From Adiantum capillus-veneris (Eukaryota > Streptophyta > Polypodiopsida > Polypodiales > Pteridaceae), in the NCBI GenBank assembly GCA_014529385.2, contig CM043952.1:156126057-156190056 (forward strand): DNA of 64,000 nucleotides. The letters run 5' to 3'. Position numbers and translations under genes: made by a program. Shown piece by piece: positions 43,563 through 56,105 of this stretch. The first letter of the stretch is position 1, and each line of letters starts with the position of its first letter. Under the pieces are notes generated by a model, which saw nothing but the letters and a program-made list of their open reading frames with translations, did not search any database and was not told the DNA's origin.

Positions 43563-44164
43563 ACACCTCTCTCTTTCTCCTTACTAAAATAGCACTTCTC
43601 TATCTTTGTACCATGCTTTTAATAGGGCCTTAGTCTCGCTAGGGTTTGGCTAGTTGCACCCACATCTTTGTTCAAGGGCTCTTACAAATGATACGATAAT
43701 CTCCGTCATACCAACTATATTGTGGAGAAGCCAATGGTTGTGACAAGAGACTCTAGAACATCCATGTTGCTTGCGAGAGGGGTTGTGTTCCATAGAGAGG
43801 TAGCGGGGTACAATCTTGAAGCCATGCCAACTAAAAAGGAAAGCTTGTGCTTTAAGGATTAAATTGATGGTTAAGAAGAGAGAGAGAGTTTGAAAAAAAA
43901 CAATGAGGGTTACATTTTGTGGACAACATTCAGTGTGGCTAGAAATTTTGTGTATAGCAACTTCGTGGTTAGCAATTGTGTGGGTAGCAATTGTGAGGAT
44001 GCTAATTTATTAGAATACCGATGATGAGACAAAGCTAGAAAAAACAAGAAACTTGTAACTCTTCAAGCGATGGAAATCTCAGGTACGAACAAAGAGGTAA
44101 TATTTATTTCTATTTAATTTCTCTTTTTAAGTTCTGTAACTCAAAGGTTCATGTAGATGATTTA
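43011..44164. other. no recognised gene; microsatellite-rich
   Basis: Contains (GT)n(GA)n at about 43492-43520 and (CT)n at about 43526-43558, and scattered motifs such as TGTGTGGGTAGCAATTGTG repeated near 43960-44000. Plus-strand frame 43316-43633 runs through the microsatellite and is not credible as a gene. Confidence 0.4.
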
Positions 44165-47100
44165 TTCCCCAGGCGTGCAAATTTTGTTGGCCAAACGACG
44201 TCGTCTCAAAGCGGTGCCAACCAAATTTAACGGAATTTCTCTTGCATGGCCATAAGACGTCAAGTGAGAGAAATTCCAGCAAGTTTGGTTGGCACCGCCA
44301 TGAGATGACGCCATCTTGGCACCAAATTTTGCACACATGGGGGCGTGCACTATCCCCCATGCGTGCAAATTTTGGTGGCAAAACGACGTCGTTTCAGAGC
44401 GGCGCCAACCAAACTTGTCGAAATTTCTCTAGCATAGCCATAAGACGTCAAATGAGAAAACTTCCGACAAAATTGGTCGGCGTCGCTATGAGATGATGCC
44501 ATCTTGGTGCCAAAATTTGCACGCGTGGGGAACGTAAACTCTCTCCTAAGCGTGCATATTTTGCTGACCAAACGACGTCGTCTTGGAGCGCGCCAACGAA
44601 ACTTGCCATAATTTCTCTCGTATGGCTATAAGGCCTCAAGCAAGCAAAATTTCGGCAAGTTTGGTTGGCGCCGCTCTGTGATAATGTCGTTTGGGTGCTT
44701 AAATTTGCACGCATGGGGGTGTGCTCTATCCCCCACGCATGCAAATTTTGGTGGCCAAATGATGTCGTTTCGGAGTGGCGCCAACGAAACTTTTTGGAAT
44801 TTCTCTTGCATGACCATAAGACGTCAAAGTGATGGAAATTTTGGCAAGTTTGATTGGCATTGCTATGAGATGATGCCATCTTGGTGCCAAAATTTGCACA
44901 TGTAGGGGACGTGCACTCTTCTCCAAGTGTGCAAATTTTTGTGACCAAACGACGTCGTCTCGGAGTGGCGCCAACAAAACTTGCCAGAATTTCTCTCGTA
45001 TGGCCATAAGGCATCAAGCGAGCCAAATTCCGGCAAGTCTGGTTGGTGTCGCTCTGAGATGGCATCGTTTGGATTTTCATATGTGGAGGGTGCTCTATCC
45101 CCCTTGCGTGAAAATTTTGGTATCCAAACGAGGTCGTTTTGGAGCGGCGCCAACGAAACTTACCGAAATTTCTCGTACATGACCAAAAGACGTCAAGTGA
45201 GGGAAATTCCGGCAAGTTTGGTTGGCGTCGCTATGAGATGAAGCCATGTTGGTGCAAAATTTGCATGCATGGAAGGCGTGCACTCTCTCCCAAGTGTGCA
45301 AATTTTGGTGACCAAACGATGTCGTCTCAGAGTGGCGCCAACAAAACTTGCTAGAATTTCTCTTGTATGGCCATAAGGCGTCAAGCTATCTAAATTCCGG
45401 CAAATTTGGTTGGTATCACTCTGAGATGACGTCGTTTATGAGCCAAAATTTACACGTGTGAGATTTTTGCTCTATCTCCCACGTGGCAAATTTTGGTAGC
45501 CAAACGACGTCGTCTCAAAGCGGCGCCAACGAAACTTGCCAAAATATCTCTTGCATGACCATAAAACGTCAACTGAGGGAAATTCCGACAATTTTGGTTG
45601 CACCGCTATGAGATGATGCCATCTTGGTACCTAAATTTGAACGCGTGGGCGGTGTGCAATCCTCCCCAAGCGTGCAAATTTTGGTGGCCAAACAACGTCG
45701 TCTCGGAGAGGTGCCAATCAAACTTGCCGGAGTTTCTCTCGCATGGCAATAAGACATCAAGTGAGCAAAATTCCGGCAAGTTTGGTTGGCGTCGCTCTGA
45801 GACGACGTCGTTTGGGTATCAAAATTTGCACATGTGGGAGGCGTGTACTATGCCCTAGGTGTGAAAATTTTGGTGGCCAAACAACGTCGTTTCGGAGCGC
45901 CACCAACTAAACTTATCGGAATTTCTCTTGCATGGCCATAAGACATCAAGTGAGGGAAATTCAAGTAAGTTTGGTCAATACCTCGCTAAGATGATGCCAT
46001 CTTGGCGCCAAAATTTACATGCATAGGGACGTACTCTCCCTTAAGCGTGCAGATATTGATGACCAAACGACGTCATCTCGGAGTAGTACCAACGAAACTT
46101 ACCGGAATTTCTCTCATATAGCCTTAAGGCGTCAAGCGAGCAAAATTCTGGCAAGTTTGGTTGGCGTTGCTATGACGTCATTTGGGTGCCAAAATTTGTA
46201 TGCATGGGGAGTGTGTATATCCCCTACGCATGCAAATTTTGGTGTCCAAACGACGTCTTTTCGAAGCGGCGCCAACAAAACTTGCCAGGATTTCTCTTGC
46301 ATGACCATAAGACATCAAGTGAGAAAAATTCTGGCAAGTTTGGTTGGCGCCGCTACGAGATGATGCCATCTTGGCACCTAAATTTGAACGCATGGGAGAC
46401 GTGCACTCTTTTCCAAGCGTGCAACTTTTGGTGGCCAAACGACGTCGTCTCGGAGCGGCGCCAACCAAACTTGCCAGAATTTCTCTTGCATGGCCATAAG
46501 ACATCAAGTGAGCAAAATTTTGGTAAGTCTGGTTGGCGTTGCTTTGAGACGACGTCGTTTGGGTACCAAAATTTACATGCATGGAAGGCGTGCACTATCT
46601 TCCACGCATAAAAATTTTGGTGGCCAAATGACGTTGTTTCAGAGCGACGCCAACCTAACCTTCCGGAATTTCTCTCGCATGGCCATAAGACGTCAAGTGA
46701 GAGAAATTTGGGCAAGTTTGGTTAGTGTCGCTTTGAGACGACGTCGTTTGGGAACCAAAATTTACACACGTGGGAGGCATGCACTATGTCCCACGCATAA
46801 AATTTTTTGTGGCCAAACAACGTCGTTTCGGAGCGGCGCCAACCAAACTTACCGGAATTTCTCTTGCATGGCCATAAGACGTCAAGTGAGGGAAATTCCG
46901 GCAAGTTTGGTTGGCGTGGCTATGAGATGATGTCATCTTGACACCAAAATTTCCATGCATAGGAGGCGTGATCTCTTCTCCAAGCGTGCAATGTTTGGTG
47001 ACCAAATGACGTCGTCTCGAAGCGGCACCAACCAAACTTGTTGGAATTTTTCTTGCATGGCCATAAGACGTCAAGTGAGGGAAATTCTGGCAAGTTCGGT

Positions 47101-49277
47101 CTGTGCCGCTATGAGATGAGGCCATCTTAATGCCAAAATTTTCACACGTGAGGGGCATGCACTATCCCCTATGCGTGTAAATTTTTGTGATAAAAGGACG
47201 TTGTCTCGGAGCGGCGCCAACCAAACTTGCTAGAATTTCTCTCGCATGGCCATAAGAAGTCGAGTGAGAGAAGTCTCGGTAAGATGGATTGGTGCCCCTA
47301 TGAGATGATGCCATCTTCGTGTAAAAATTTGTACGCATGGGGGACGTACGCTAGCCCCCACGTGAACAAATTTTGGTGGCCAAACGACATCGTCTTGGGG
47401 CGCGCCAACGAAACTTGCCGGAAGTTCTCTTGCATGACTATAAGATGTCAAGTGAGGAAAATTCCGGCAAGTTTGGTTTGCGTCTCTATGAGATGACGCC
47501 ATCTTGGTGCTTAAATTTGAGTGCATGGGGGGCGTGTACTCTTTTCTAAATGTGCAGATTTTGGTGGCCAAACGACGTCGTCTCGAAGCGGCGCCAACCA
47601 AACTTGCAAGAATTTCTCTCGCATGGTCATAAGACGTCAAGTGACTAGAACTCTAGCAAGTTTGGTTGGTGACGTTCTACGACGACGTCATTGGGACACA
47701 AAAATTTGCACGCATAAGAGGCGTACACTATCCCCCTGGCGTGAAAATTTTGGTGGTCAAACGACGTTGTCTCGGAGCGGCACCAACAAAACTTGCCGGA
47801 ATTTCTCTCGCATGGCCATAAGACGTCAAGTGAGGGAAATTGCGGTAAGTTCGGTTGGCATCGCTATGAGATGATGTCATCTTGGTGCCAAAATTTGCAC
47901 ACATGGGGAGCGTGCACTATCTCCCACACATGCAAATTTTGGTGGCAAAATGACGTCGTCTCAGAGCGGCACCAATCAAACTTGCCGGAACTTCTCTCGC
48001 ATGGCCATAAGATGTCAAGTAAGAGAAATTCCGGCAAGTTGGGTCGGTGCCTCTATGAGATGATGCCATCTTGGTGCCTAAATTTGAACGCTTGAAAGGC
48101 GTGCATGCTATCCCAAGCGTGTAAATTTTGGTGGCCAAACGACGTCGTTTCAAAGCGGCGCCAACCAAACTTGCCGGAATTTCTCTCGCATGGCAATAAG
48201 ACGTCAAGTTAGCAAAATTCCGGCAAGTTTGGTTGAAGTCGCTCTGAGAGGAAGTCGTTTGGGCACCAAAATTTACACTTGTGGGAAGCGTATACTATGT
48301 CCCATGCGTAAAAATTTTGGTGGCCAAACGACGTCGTTTCGGAGCGGTGCCAACCAAACTTGCCGGAATTTCTCTCGCATGGCGATAAGATGTCAAGAAG
48401 GAAAATTCCGACAAGTTTGGTCGGCGCCGCTATGAGATGATGCTATCTCGGCGCCAAAATTTGCACGCCTAGGGGACATGCACTCTCCCCTAAGCGTGTA
48501 AATTTTGGTGACCAAACGACATTGTCTCGGAGCAGCGCCAATGAAACTTGCTAGAATTTCTCTCATACGGCCATAAGGCGTCAAGCGAGCAAAATTCCGG
48601 CAAGTTTGGTTGGCATTGTTTGTGAGATGACATCGTTTGGACACAAAAATTTGTACGCATGTTGTGTGTGGTCTATCCCCCATGCGTGCAAATTTTTGGT
48701 ATCCAAACGACGTCGTCTTAGAGTGGCACCAACGAAACTTGCCGGGATTTCTCTTATTGATCATAAGACGTCAAGTGAGGAAACTTCCGGCAAGTTTGGT
48801 TGACGTCGCTATGAGATGATTCCATCTTGGTGCCTAAATTTGAACGTATGGAGGGCGTGCAGTTTTTTTCAAGCGTGCAAATTTTGGTGGCCAAACAACA
48901 TCGTCACGGAGCGACGCTAACCAAACTTGTTGGAATTTCTCTCGCATGGCCATAAGACGTTAAGTGAGCAAAATTTTGGTAAGTTTGGTTGGCGTCGCTC
49001 TGAGAAGGCGTTGTTTGGGCACCAAAATTTGCACGCATAGAAGGCCTGCACTATGCCCCACACATGAAAATTTTGGTGGCCAAATGACCTCGTTTCGGAG
49101 CGATGCCACCCAAACTTGCCGGACTTTCTCTCGCATGGCCATAAGACGTCAAGTGAGGGAAATTCCAGCAAGTTTGGTTGGCGTCGCTCTTAGACGACGT
49201 CGTTTGGGTACCAAAATTTGCACACATAGGAGGCGTGCACTATGCCCCACGCATGAAAATTTTGGTGGCCAAACGAC
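44165..49277. repeat. 189-bp satellite array (about 27 monomers)
   Basis: Landmark CCATAAGACGTCAAG (with variants) recurs every 187-190 bases from about 44241 to 49138. Each monomer is two dyads back to back: arms GCGCCAACCAAACTTGCC / GGCAAGTTTGGTTGGCG around a centre ATGGCCATAAGACGTCAAG, then arms CCAAAATTTGCACGCATGG / GCGTGCAAATTTTGG around about 15 bases. Monomers differ by many point changes, so the array is not freshly homogenised. Because 189 is divisible by three, many overlapping frames of 60-250 codons stay open on both strands; they are repeat artefacts. The array is cut by the CACTA element at 49277 and continues at 56706. Confidence 0.95.
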
Positions 49278-49486
49278 CACTACAAGAGGCTATTCATATT
49301 AGCGACGCTCACACAGCGACGCTCAAAAAAAAAAATCCCGGCGTCGCTATGAGCGTCGCAACTTTCTTTGTAAATTTGCGACGCTCATAGCGACGCCGAC
49401 TGGGCTAAAAAAATAACCGAGCGCGCCCAAAAACTCAGATCTCAGATCTGAGTTTTTCGGCGCCCTCAAGCAAGGAGCAGGTAACG

Positions 49487-49489
<3 letters not shown>

Positions 49490-49537
<48 letters not shown>

Positions 49538-49543
49538 CTTCTC

Positions 49544-49577
<34 letters not shown>

Positions 49578-49975
49578 AGGAGAGGAAGGAGAGCCAGGTA
49601 TGCTCCTTCCCTCTCCTCATTCTCATGTTCCCTTCCCCTCTTTCTCTCTCCCTCTCTCTCTCTCTCACACACACACGCATACACACACACACATAGTGTT
49701 TTTGAGAGAGAGAGAAAGAGAGAGAGAGAGTACAAACAAAAACAAAAACGCACACACACATACATAAACAAAGAATGCACACACACATTGAGAGAGGAAA
49801 AGAGAGAGAGAGAGAGCATGCATAAACAAAAAACGCACGCATTGAGAGAGGAAAAGAGAGAGAGAACATGCATAAACAAAAAACGCACACATTGAGAGAG
49901 GAAAAGAGAGAGAAAACATGCATACGATCCAAAAAAACGCACACACATTGAGAGAGAAAGAGAGAGAAACTAATT
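49490..49975. repeat. microsatellite-rich stretch with short tandem units
   Basis: (CT)n at 49490-49531, (CA)n at 49543-49571, further CT/GA/CA runs, then three or four copies of a unit with CATGCATAAACAAAAAACGCAC and ATTGAGAGAGGAAAAGAG (about 49785-49960). Minus-strand Cys/Phe/Ser-rich frames here are repeat artefacts. Confidence 0.85.
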
Positions 49976-50169
49976 TAACGTCGTAGGAAACTAATTAAAA
50001 TTAAAAGACCTAAAGATCTAGTCGACGAGGAGTTGAACTCAAGACCTATTATTCAAGAGGGAAATGGCATAATCAATCTATCATACTTGGCATGGGTGAT
50101 AGAAAGGTTATACCATTTATCTCTTTTTATTGGCACACACATGCACACACGCGCACACACACAAGAAGA

Positions 50170-50816
50170 AGAGAGTTATAACGTCGTAGGAAACTATCTT
50201 AAAAGACGTTAAAGATTAGGTTATATGTAGACTTACATTAAATTAGATTTAGGTTTATTTTTAACTAAATTTACGTTTATTTACGTTAGATTTAGATTTA
50301 CGTTATATTAGATTAGATTTAGGTCTCCATAGACTGCGATGCCTGCATGAAGCGGGTGAAGAAAGCCCTCAATGGAATGTAGGGTATTGCTGCCTTCACT
50401 CATGGTAGGCTCCGTCGATCCAAAAGTACTGGTGAAATGTCTTCAGAAGATAGGGAAGAAGGTGGATCTTCAGGGCGGCAAGAGTCACTACATCCCCGAC
50501 ACGATGACCATCTAGACAACCTCTAGTCATTCAACAGCAACTTCAAAGTTAGTAACAAGAGCAAGAACGGTCTAAAGGGCCAATTGCTGTCGTCAGATGT
50601 GGATGGAGATGAGGCAGCGTCACCGTCGGAAGTTAACTCTCACATCTTTAGTGATGAGAATGCCAACTCTTGCCGAGTTATGTGAAAAATTATGTGTTAA
50701 ATCATTTTTAAGGTTCTTATAATCCCTATTAATTTAGTTCTTTGTTTTTAATATAACATAATTTACGTTAGATTTAGATTTATATTATATTAGATTAGAC
50801 TTAGGTTTATTTAGGT

Positions 50817-50871
<55 letters not shown>

Positions 50872-51010
50872 GAAGAGAGTTTTAACGTCGTAGGAAACTA
50901 TCCCAAAAGACGTTAAAGATTAGGTTAGATGTAGACTTACGTTAAATTAGATTTAGGTTTATTTTTAGTTAGATTTACGTTTATTTAGATTTACCCTTAT
51001 TTACGTTAGA
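50170..51010. repeat. direct repeats flanking the captured HMA fragment
   Basis: Blocks at about 50170-50330 and 50873-51010 share GAGAGTT(A/T)TAACGTCGTAGG, AGACGTTAAAGATTAGGTTA and AAATTAGATTTAGGTTTATT; a shorter relic lies at 49977-50020. Each is preceded by a (CA)n tract (the second, 50821-50869, has about 24 units). The captured gene fragment lies between the two blocks. Confidence 0.8.
50332..50515 (+). pseudogene. captured heavy-metal-associated (HMA, HIPP-like) domain fragment
   Basis: Frame 1 reads DCDACMKRVKKALNGM then a stop: the CxxC metal-binding start of an HMA domain. From about 50410 a second frame reads GSVDPKVLVKCLQKIGKKVD, the matching second half (VDP..L...L.K.GKK), ending at TAG 50513-50515. 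The middle strand of the ferredoxin-like fold is deleted. Downstream to about 50690 frames rich in Ser/Asp/Glu look like the linker of a HIPP protein. HMA proteins bind metals and are host genes, so this is a transduplicated gene piece inside a transposon; it can no longer encode the domain. Confidence 0.75.
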
Positions 51011-51300
51011 TCGAGTCCACGCAAGAATTACTTACGGTTTAGGGTTTAGAGTTAGACGAACAGTGAAAAGATCTACTGTGAAAAGATGTTAAGATGTTGT
51101 GAAGTGCTACAGCTAGAGAAGAGGCAAAGGGGTTTTGTCCACTACATGCAGTATCATGTAGACGTGGGTGTGTAGATTTCTTGTACCCACAAATATAGGT
51201 ATTGACCAATAAAGACGAGATTATAACCCGGTGGTTCTAATCTCCGTGCACCTCCAGACCGAGGTGTGTGGGGATTGGACATGACTAGAGAATGTGAGGT

Positions 51301-51309
51301 AGAGAGAGT

Positions 51310-51362
<53 letters not shown>
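51301..51362. repeat. (GA)n tract upstream of the transposase ATG
   Basis: About 30 GA units in the presumed 5' leader of the Tnp2-like gene, 67 bases before the ATG. GAGA-type leader tracts are also in front of other genes in this window. Confidence 0.9.
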
Positions 51363-51366
<4 letters not shown>

Positions 51367-51428
51367 GACGAAGAATGCCAATAGAATATTAAATTTGTTG
51401 TCCAGGTTATAAGTTTTTTATCCTCATT

Positions 51429-54400
51429 ATGAGTAGTGACGAGGATGTGGGACCGTCCAACAGAAACACCTATCTCTCAACGAGGGTCTTATGTCCTTGT
51501 AATCAATGCAAGCATGCTGTGCGACGGACAAGACGTGTTTCTTTGCAGCACGTTTGCGAATTTGGCGAGTTCGATCCATCTATTATAGATCGAGTTGTTG
51601 CCAATTATAACTCGTCGGACTCTGACGCTGGCCAACAAGCAGCAATCTTGCAACCCAATAGACGTGTTCGCAGGCGCTTTGGTCAAGCAGCATATGTGAG
51701 GCCACAAGATGTAGCCTCTGATAGCTCTGGGGATGATCATGCAGAGCACATTCCCAACGAGGCAATGTTTGAGCCCGAGATTGATGAAATGATCGAGACG
51801 ATCATGGATTCAGAAAGGCTTATCTATGATGATATGAAAAGTGAAGCCGATACGCCATTGTATAATGGAGCACGTATGTCTAGATTGAAAGCACTCCTGG
51901 TTCTTCTCAACATGCAGGCAAAGTTTGGATGGAGTGACACTAGCGTCACAGCGCTTTTCAGGTGATCTATTACAATTAGTTTACTTTAATAAAACTCTAA
52001 ATGTATAATTATCTGATAGATTTTTACACGACTGTATCATATTTTTATGTTGTGTAGATTGCTGAAAGAGCACATACTACCAGCTAACAATGTGATGCCA
52101 GATTCCCGAGATGAAGCAAGAAAGATTTTGCGAAACTTGGGGATGGATTCCAATTCTATCCACGCTTGTCAAAATGACTGCATTCTTTTCAGAGGGGAAT
52201 ACATAGACATGGAGAAGTGCCCGAAATGTGATTCCGAAAGATATCGAGTAGATCTCCACGGGACAAAAATTCCACAAAAGGTTTTGCGACATTTCCCTCT
52301 GCTTCCTCGCATCAAGCATTTCTTCGAATGTAAGTCCATGGCCGCCCTAGCATCATGGCATGAGGAGAATAAATCTTCGGATGGTGTGCTACGAATTCCT
52401 GCAGATTGCGTAGCCTGGAAACATATAGATGGAACATGGTCGGATTTTGCCAGGGAAGCTCGAAATTTGCGCTTAGGCCTGGCTATGGATGGCGTAAATC
52501 CATTTGGTCAAAGATCAACATCTTACAGTGTATGGCCCGTTGTCATCGTCAACTACAATATTCCCCCGTGGTTGACTACGAAGAAGGGGCACCTATGGCT
52601 AAGCTTGATTGTGCCAGGGCGATATAAAGTGGGGAATATGGATGTGTATCTTCGTCCACTATTGGAAGAGCTACAACAATTGTGGATTGGCATAGAGGTG
52701 GTGGATATGAGCCGACACACAGGACGACAGAATGCTTTGATCAGAGGCATTCTAATGTGGACCATGCATGACTATCCCGCGCTAACAGAATGCTCAGGTG
52801 ATCTATTGACACTCCTCACTCAGACACTGTAAATCTTGTTTTTTCCCATAGTTGATCTATTATCATGTGTATACATGCAGGGCTTCAAACAAGCGGATAC
52901 AGAGCATGTATCACATGTGGACCTAGACTGAATGCACGTAGGGCACCCTCACTGAAGAAGCAAATCTACGAAGGTCATCAAGCGTATCTTCCAGAGAATC
53001 ATGTGTTACGCGACGGCGTTTTGGGAAGAGAGCCACCAAGGATTTCTGCACAAGCATGGTTAGAGCAGAAGGAGATGTGCGATGACGGATTGCCTCCAGG
53101 GATGAAGAGACTATCTCTATGGTACGAGTTACCATACTGGCCCCGACTCATGATCAATCACTTTCTCGATCCAATGCACATATTCAAGAATGTGGGTAAT
53201 CTACTATGGGACCATCTGACCGGTAAGAAAGATACTTTGGGAGCCAGAGTTGACCTTAGAAATGTGGATCGTATGGAGCAATATTGGCCGCAAACAGCGT
53301 CTGATGGATCGATAAAACTCCCTAAAGCACCATGGATTTTCATAGGAGCCCAAGAACGCAAAGTAAAAGAGACCATTCGATCTTTACGGACCCCCACTGG
53401 CATAATGCACTCGCTCCGAACGTGTTTTACTAAAGAAGGAAAGCTTACCGGTTTGAAGTCACACGATTGGCATAAAATGTGTCAGGTACGTTCATAGTGG
53501 ACTTTAATATCATTGCATAAAATGTGGACTTTAATATCATTGCTGCACATACTTTACAGTTTATTTTACCGGTTGCCATTGAGGGATGTTTGTCTCTCGA
53601 CATCCGTAACACAATCTACAAACTTGCAAAGCTGGTGCAATGGATCTCACAAAAGGAGATCAACGTAGACTCCATACCATTTGCCAAACTAAATGCTGCG
53701 TAGCTTGTGTCCATGTTTGAGAAACATTTTCCTACTACAATGCTAACTATTCAGGTGCATCTTCTTGTTCACATAGTTGATGAGGTGGAAATAGCTGGCA
53801 CAGTTCATTCCAGATGGATGTTCTTCTTAGAACGTTTCATGAAAACGCTTAAGGGATATGTGCGTCAAAAGGCACGTCCGGAGGGTAGCATGGCAGAAGG
53901 TTGGTTGGTATCAGAGTCCCTAGTGTACATTGGAGAGTGGCTAGACGGATTTGATAAAGCCCGGGACACGCTATGGCGAACCATAGATGATGAGCGCATA
54001 TCTGGGATTGTCATGTGCAATCTCGGTGTTGAGAAGAAGATGACGGAAGATCTAGAGGCTAAAATCAACCAATTTTGCATGCTTCACAATCCAGTGATGC
54101 AAAAGTGGATTTCACAATATGAGGATGCAAAGCAAGAGCGACAAAGGGCACGAATCGAGTGGAGACGGGGAAGATGACCACCGATGCACTATCCAGCGGT
54201 TCTGGAGAGCCTACCTACCTTCATGAGCTTAAGATGGTTGCACAACCAATTGAAAAGCGCACAACAATGCGGTGACGAAGTGACTGAGGAAGAGTGGGAG
54301 TACTCTCGGGGTTGCGCGACCAAGGTAAGTTTGCAATGTACGACTAGCAAGTGACTTTATTTATAAACGTTTGAACGGCCACTCATAATCTTTGTTCGTT

Positions 54401-54566
54401 GTAGTATAAGTCATACACAGCAGCATGGTGTAAAGGTCGACATTTTAGGGTGGAACGAATCGATAAAAAGCGTTTTACTCAAGTTATGCTGAGTTATGCG
54501 AGGATGAGAGAGAGATCTCTTAAAGCCACAAATATTGTATTTGAACAATTTTGCTCCGTGTTGTAA
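51429..54566 (+). pseudogene. Tnp2-like CACTA transposase (five exons, two nonsense codons)
   Basis: Exons by splice consensus and frame: 51429-51961, 52058-52797, 52881-53485, 53560-about 54330 and about 54406-54566. N-terminal Transpos_assoc-like Cys patch (RVLCPCNQCKHAVRR). Transposase_21/Tnp2 core: HACQNDCILFRGEYID, MEKCPKCDSERYRVD, RLGLAMDGVNPFGQ (catalytic-type Asp), VWPVVIVNYNIPPWL, LMINHFLDPMHIFKNVGN. Then a DUF4218-like part (MLTIQVHLLVHIVDEVE, RWMFFLERFMKTLKGYVR). C-terminal block EEEWEYSRGCATK plus YKSYTAAWCKGRHFR. Stops: TAG 53701-53703 before MFEKHFP, and TGA near 54175. The Tnp2 family cuts transposon ends with the TnpA partner. The start at 51429 is the first Met with the conserved Cys patch behind it. 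Confidence 0.9.
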
Positions 54567-54795
54567 AAGCTCTGGCTCTCTAAGTACCTTCCATGGTGTA
54601 TAACGCTCTTTTCTACTCGCGCTCACATCTTTTGATTGAAAATTCTGAGTTTTCGACTTGCCTCTTCTATCACTCAATTCATTGCGTCATTGTATTTATA
54701 TGCGTCATTACGTCATTGTATTTAATGGTCTTTGCGTCATTGTCTACTCTATTCATTCAATATTAAGTTTAAATATTCGTGTGTTTAATGCAGGT

Positions 54796-56105
54796 ATGGA
54801 TGATGAGGAGTTTCTTTCTTCTTTGTCACCGCAGCAGAGACAGTGGTACGTGGAGCGTCATCGCTCTGGCGCATCATCGTGCGTTCCTACTCCATCCGCA
54901 TCTCCCTCTCTTTCGGAGCATTCAGAGCGCTCCGAAGCTTCGGCGTCCACGAGACGAGCTTCACACTCGTCTAGACACCGGCGCTCTAGTGGTGGCGGTG
55001 GCGGTTGTTGTGGGGATTCCGCCACCGATGCCTCCACACCGCCTCGTGTTCGACGAGGCTCTTTACCCTCCCCTTCTTTGCCCGCCCCCACACCAGCCAC
55101 AGCATCGCCATCTACGCCAGGTTTTGCACGGCTGACTGTTCCTAGAAGCTACACACCTCTACCTACTCCGCCAGGAGCCACCCCACTCGACACTCCTCGC
55201 TTCGGGGCCCAGACGCCGGTGGAGACACCTGATGTCCGTACCCCCATCGACACGCCGCTAGAGACCCCTGTCGGGACACCCAGGTTCATGTGTCACCGGC
55301 CAGAGGGCTTGTCTTACTCCATCGACTTCAGCGGCGGCATCATCATGGATGATGACGGCAAGAAGATGATCTCGTGCATGCGTGGTCTTTGCTCTCAGCT
55401 GTTTAGATAATACATACTAAACAAATGGAGTGAAGTACCAAGTGATTTAAAAAACAGAGTCATCAGCATACTTCATGATGAGTTTCCTGTTCCAACACGG
55501 GATCAGCGCTTCAATGAAGACCTGATGAAGATTCGAATGCGCGAATACTGCAAACACAAGCGTTCCGAAGTGCAAAAAGCAATCAAGAATGGGTGGAACA
55601 GGCCAGATTGGCTGGCCAAAGAAGATTGGAAGAATGTGAAGAAAGCAGCGCGCGAGAATCCCGACAAGTGGAAGCAACAAAAGGATGCAGCCAGAGCGCG
55701 AGTAGAGGCAGCGAGCTCGCACCACTTGGGGAGCGGTGGATGGGCATCATTTGAGGCCGATTTTGTAAGTGTTTTCACATTGCTCTTTATGTTCGATAGT
55801 TTAGGGTTTATGAGTTTTTTAATTCTAACATAATGAAATCTTTGTATGTTTTGACAGTGGTCGATGACAGGACGTGATCCCACACCGTACGAGCACGAGT
55901 ACGCAGGCAGGAAGGGCTTAAACGCCCTGATGGACATTCTCAGTTCTCGCGGCGGCATGGTTAGTATTAGGGTTTACTCTTTTTTATTTTTTGTATTGTT
56001 TTGTAAATGTCGTTATATGTTTATACTTACTGAAAGCTGTCTTATTGTCTTTTTTTGCAGAATCCGACAGATACGCCGCTTGGACACGATGAGACGTCTG
56101 ACTAG
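54796..56105 (+). pseudogene. TnpA-like/Transposase_24 protein of the CACTA element (three exons, one nonsense codon)
   Basis: Exon 1 (54796-55764) begins MDDEEFLSSLSPQQRQWY, runs through a low-complexity Ser/Pro/Thr part (PTPPGATPLDTPRFG) and continues past TAA at 55408-55410 into VISILHDEFPVP, MREYCKHKRSEVQKAI, RPDWLAKEDWKNV and HHLGSGGWASFEADF, the Transposase_24 signature. Exon 2 (55858-55959): WSMTGRDPTPYEHEYAG. Exon 3 (56061-56105): NPTDTPLGHDETSD and stop. Donors GTAAGT and GTTAGT and acceptors TTTTGACAG and TTTTTGCAG fit. TnpA-type proteins bind subterminal repeats, here the GCGACGCTC clusters. The acceptor-like AATGCAG just before the ATG suggests a 5' leader intron. Confidence 0.85.

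Noticed and set aside
44165-49277. Many overlapping ORFs of 60-250 codons on both strands
   Set aside because: The satellite period is 189, a multiple of three, so frames stay open by repetition; the peptides simply repeat every 63 residues.
44165-49277. CRISPR array
   Set aside because: Units are contiguous 189-bp satellite monomers without short repeats separated by unique spacers, and the genome is eukaryotic.
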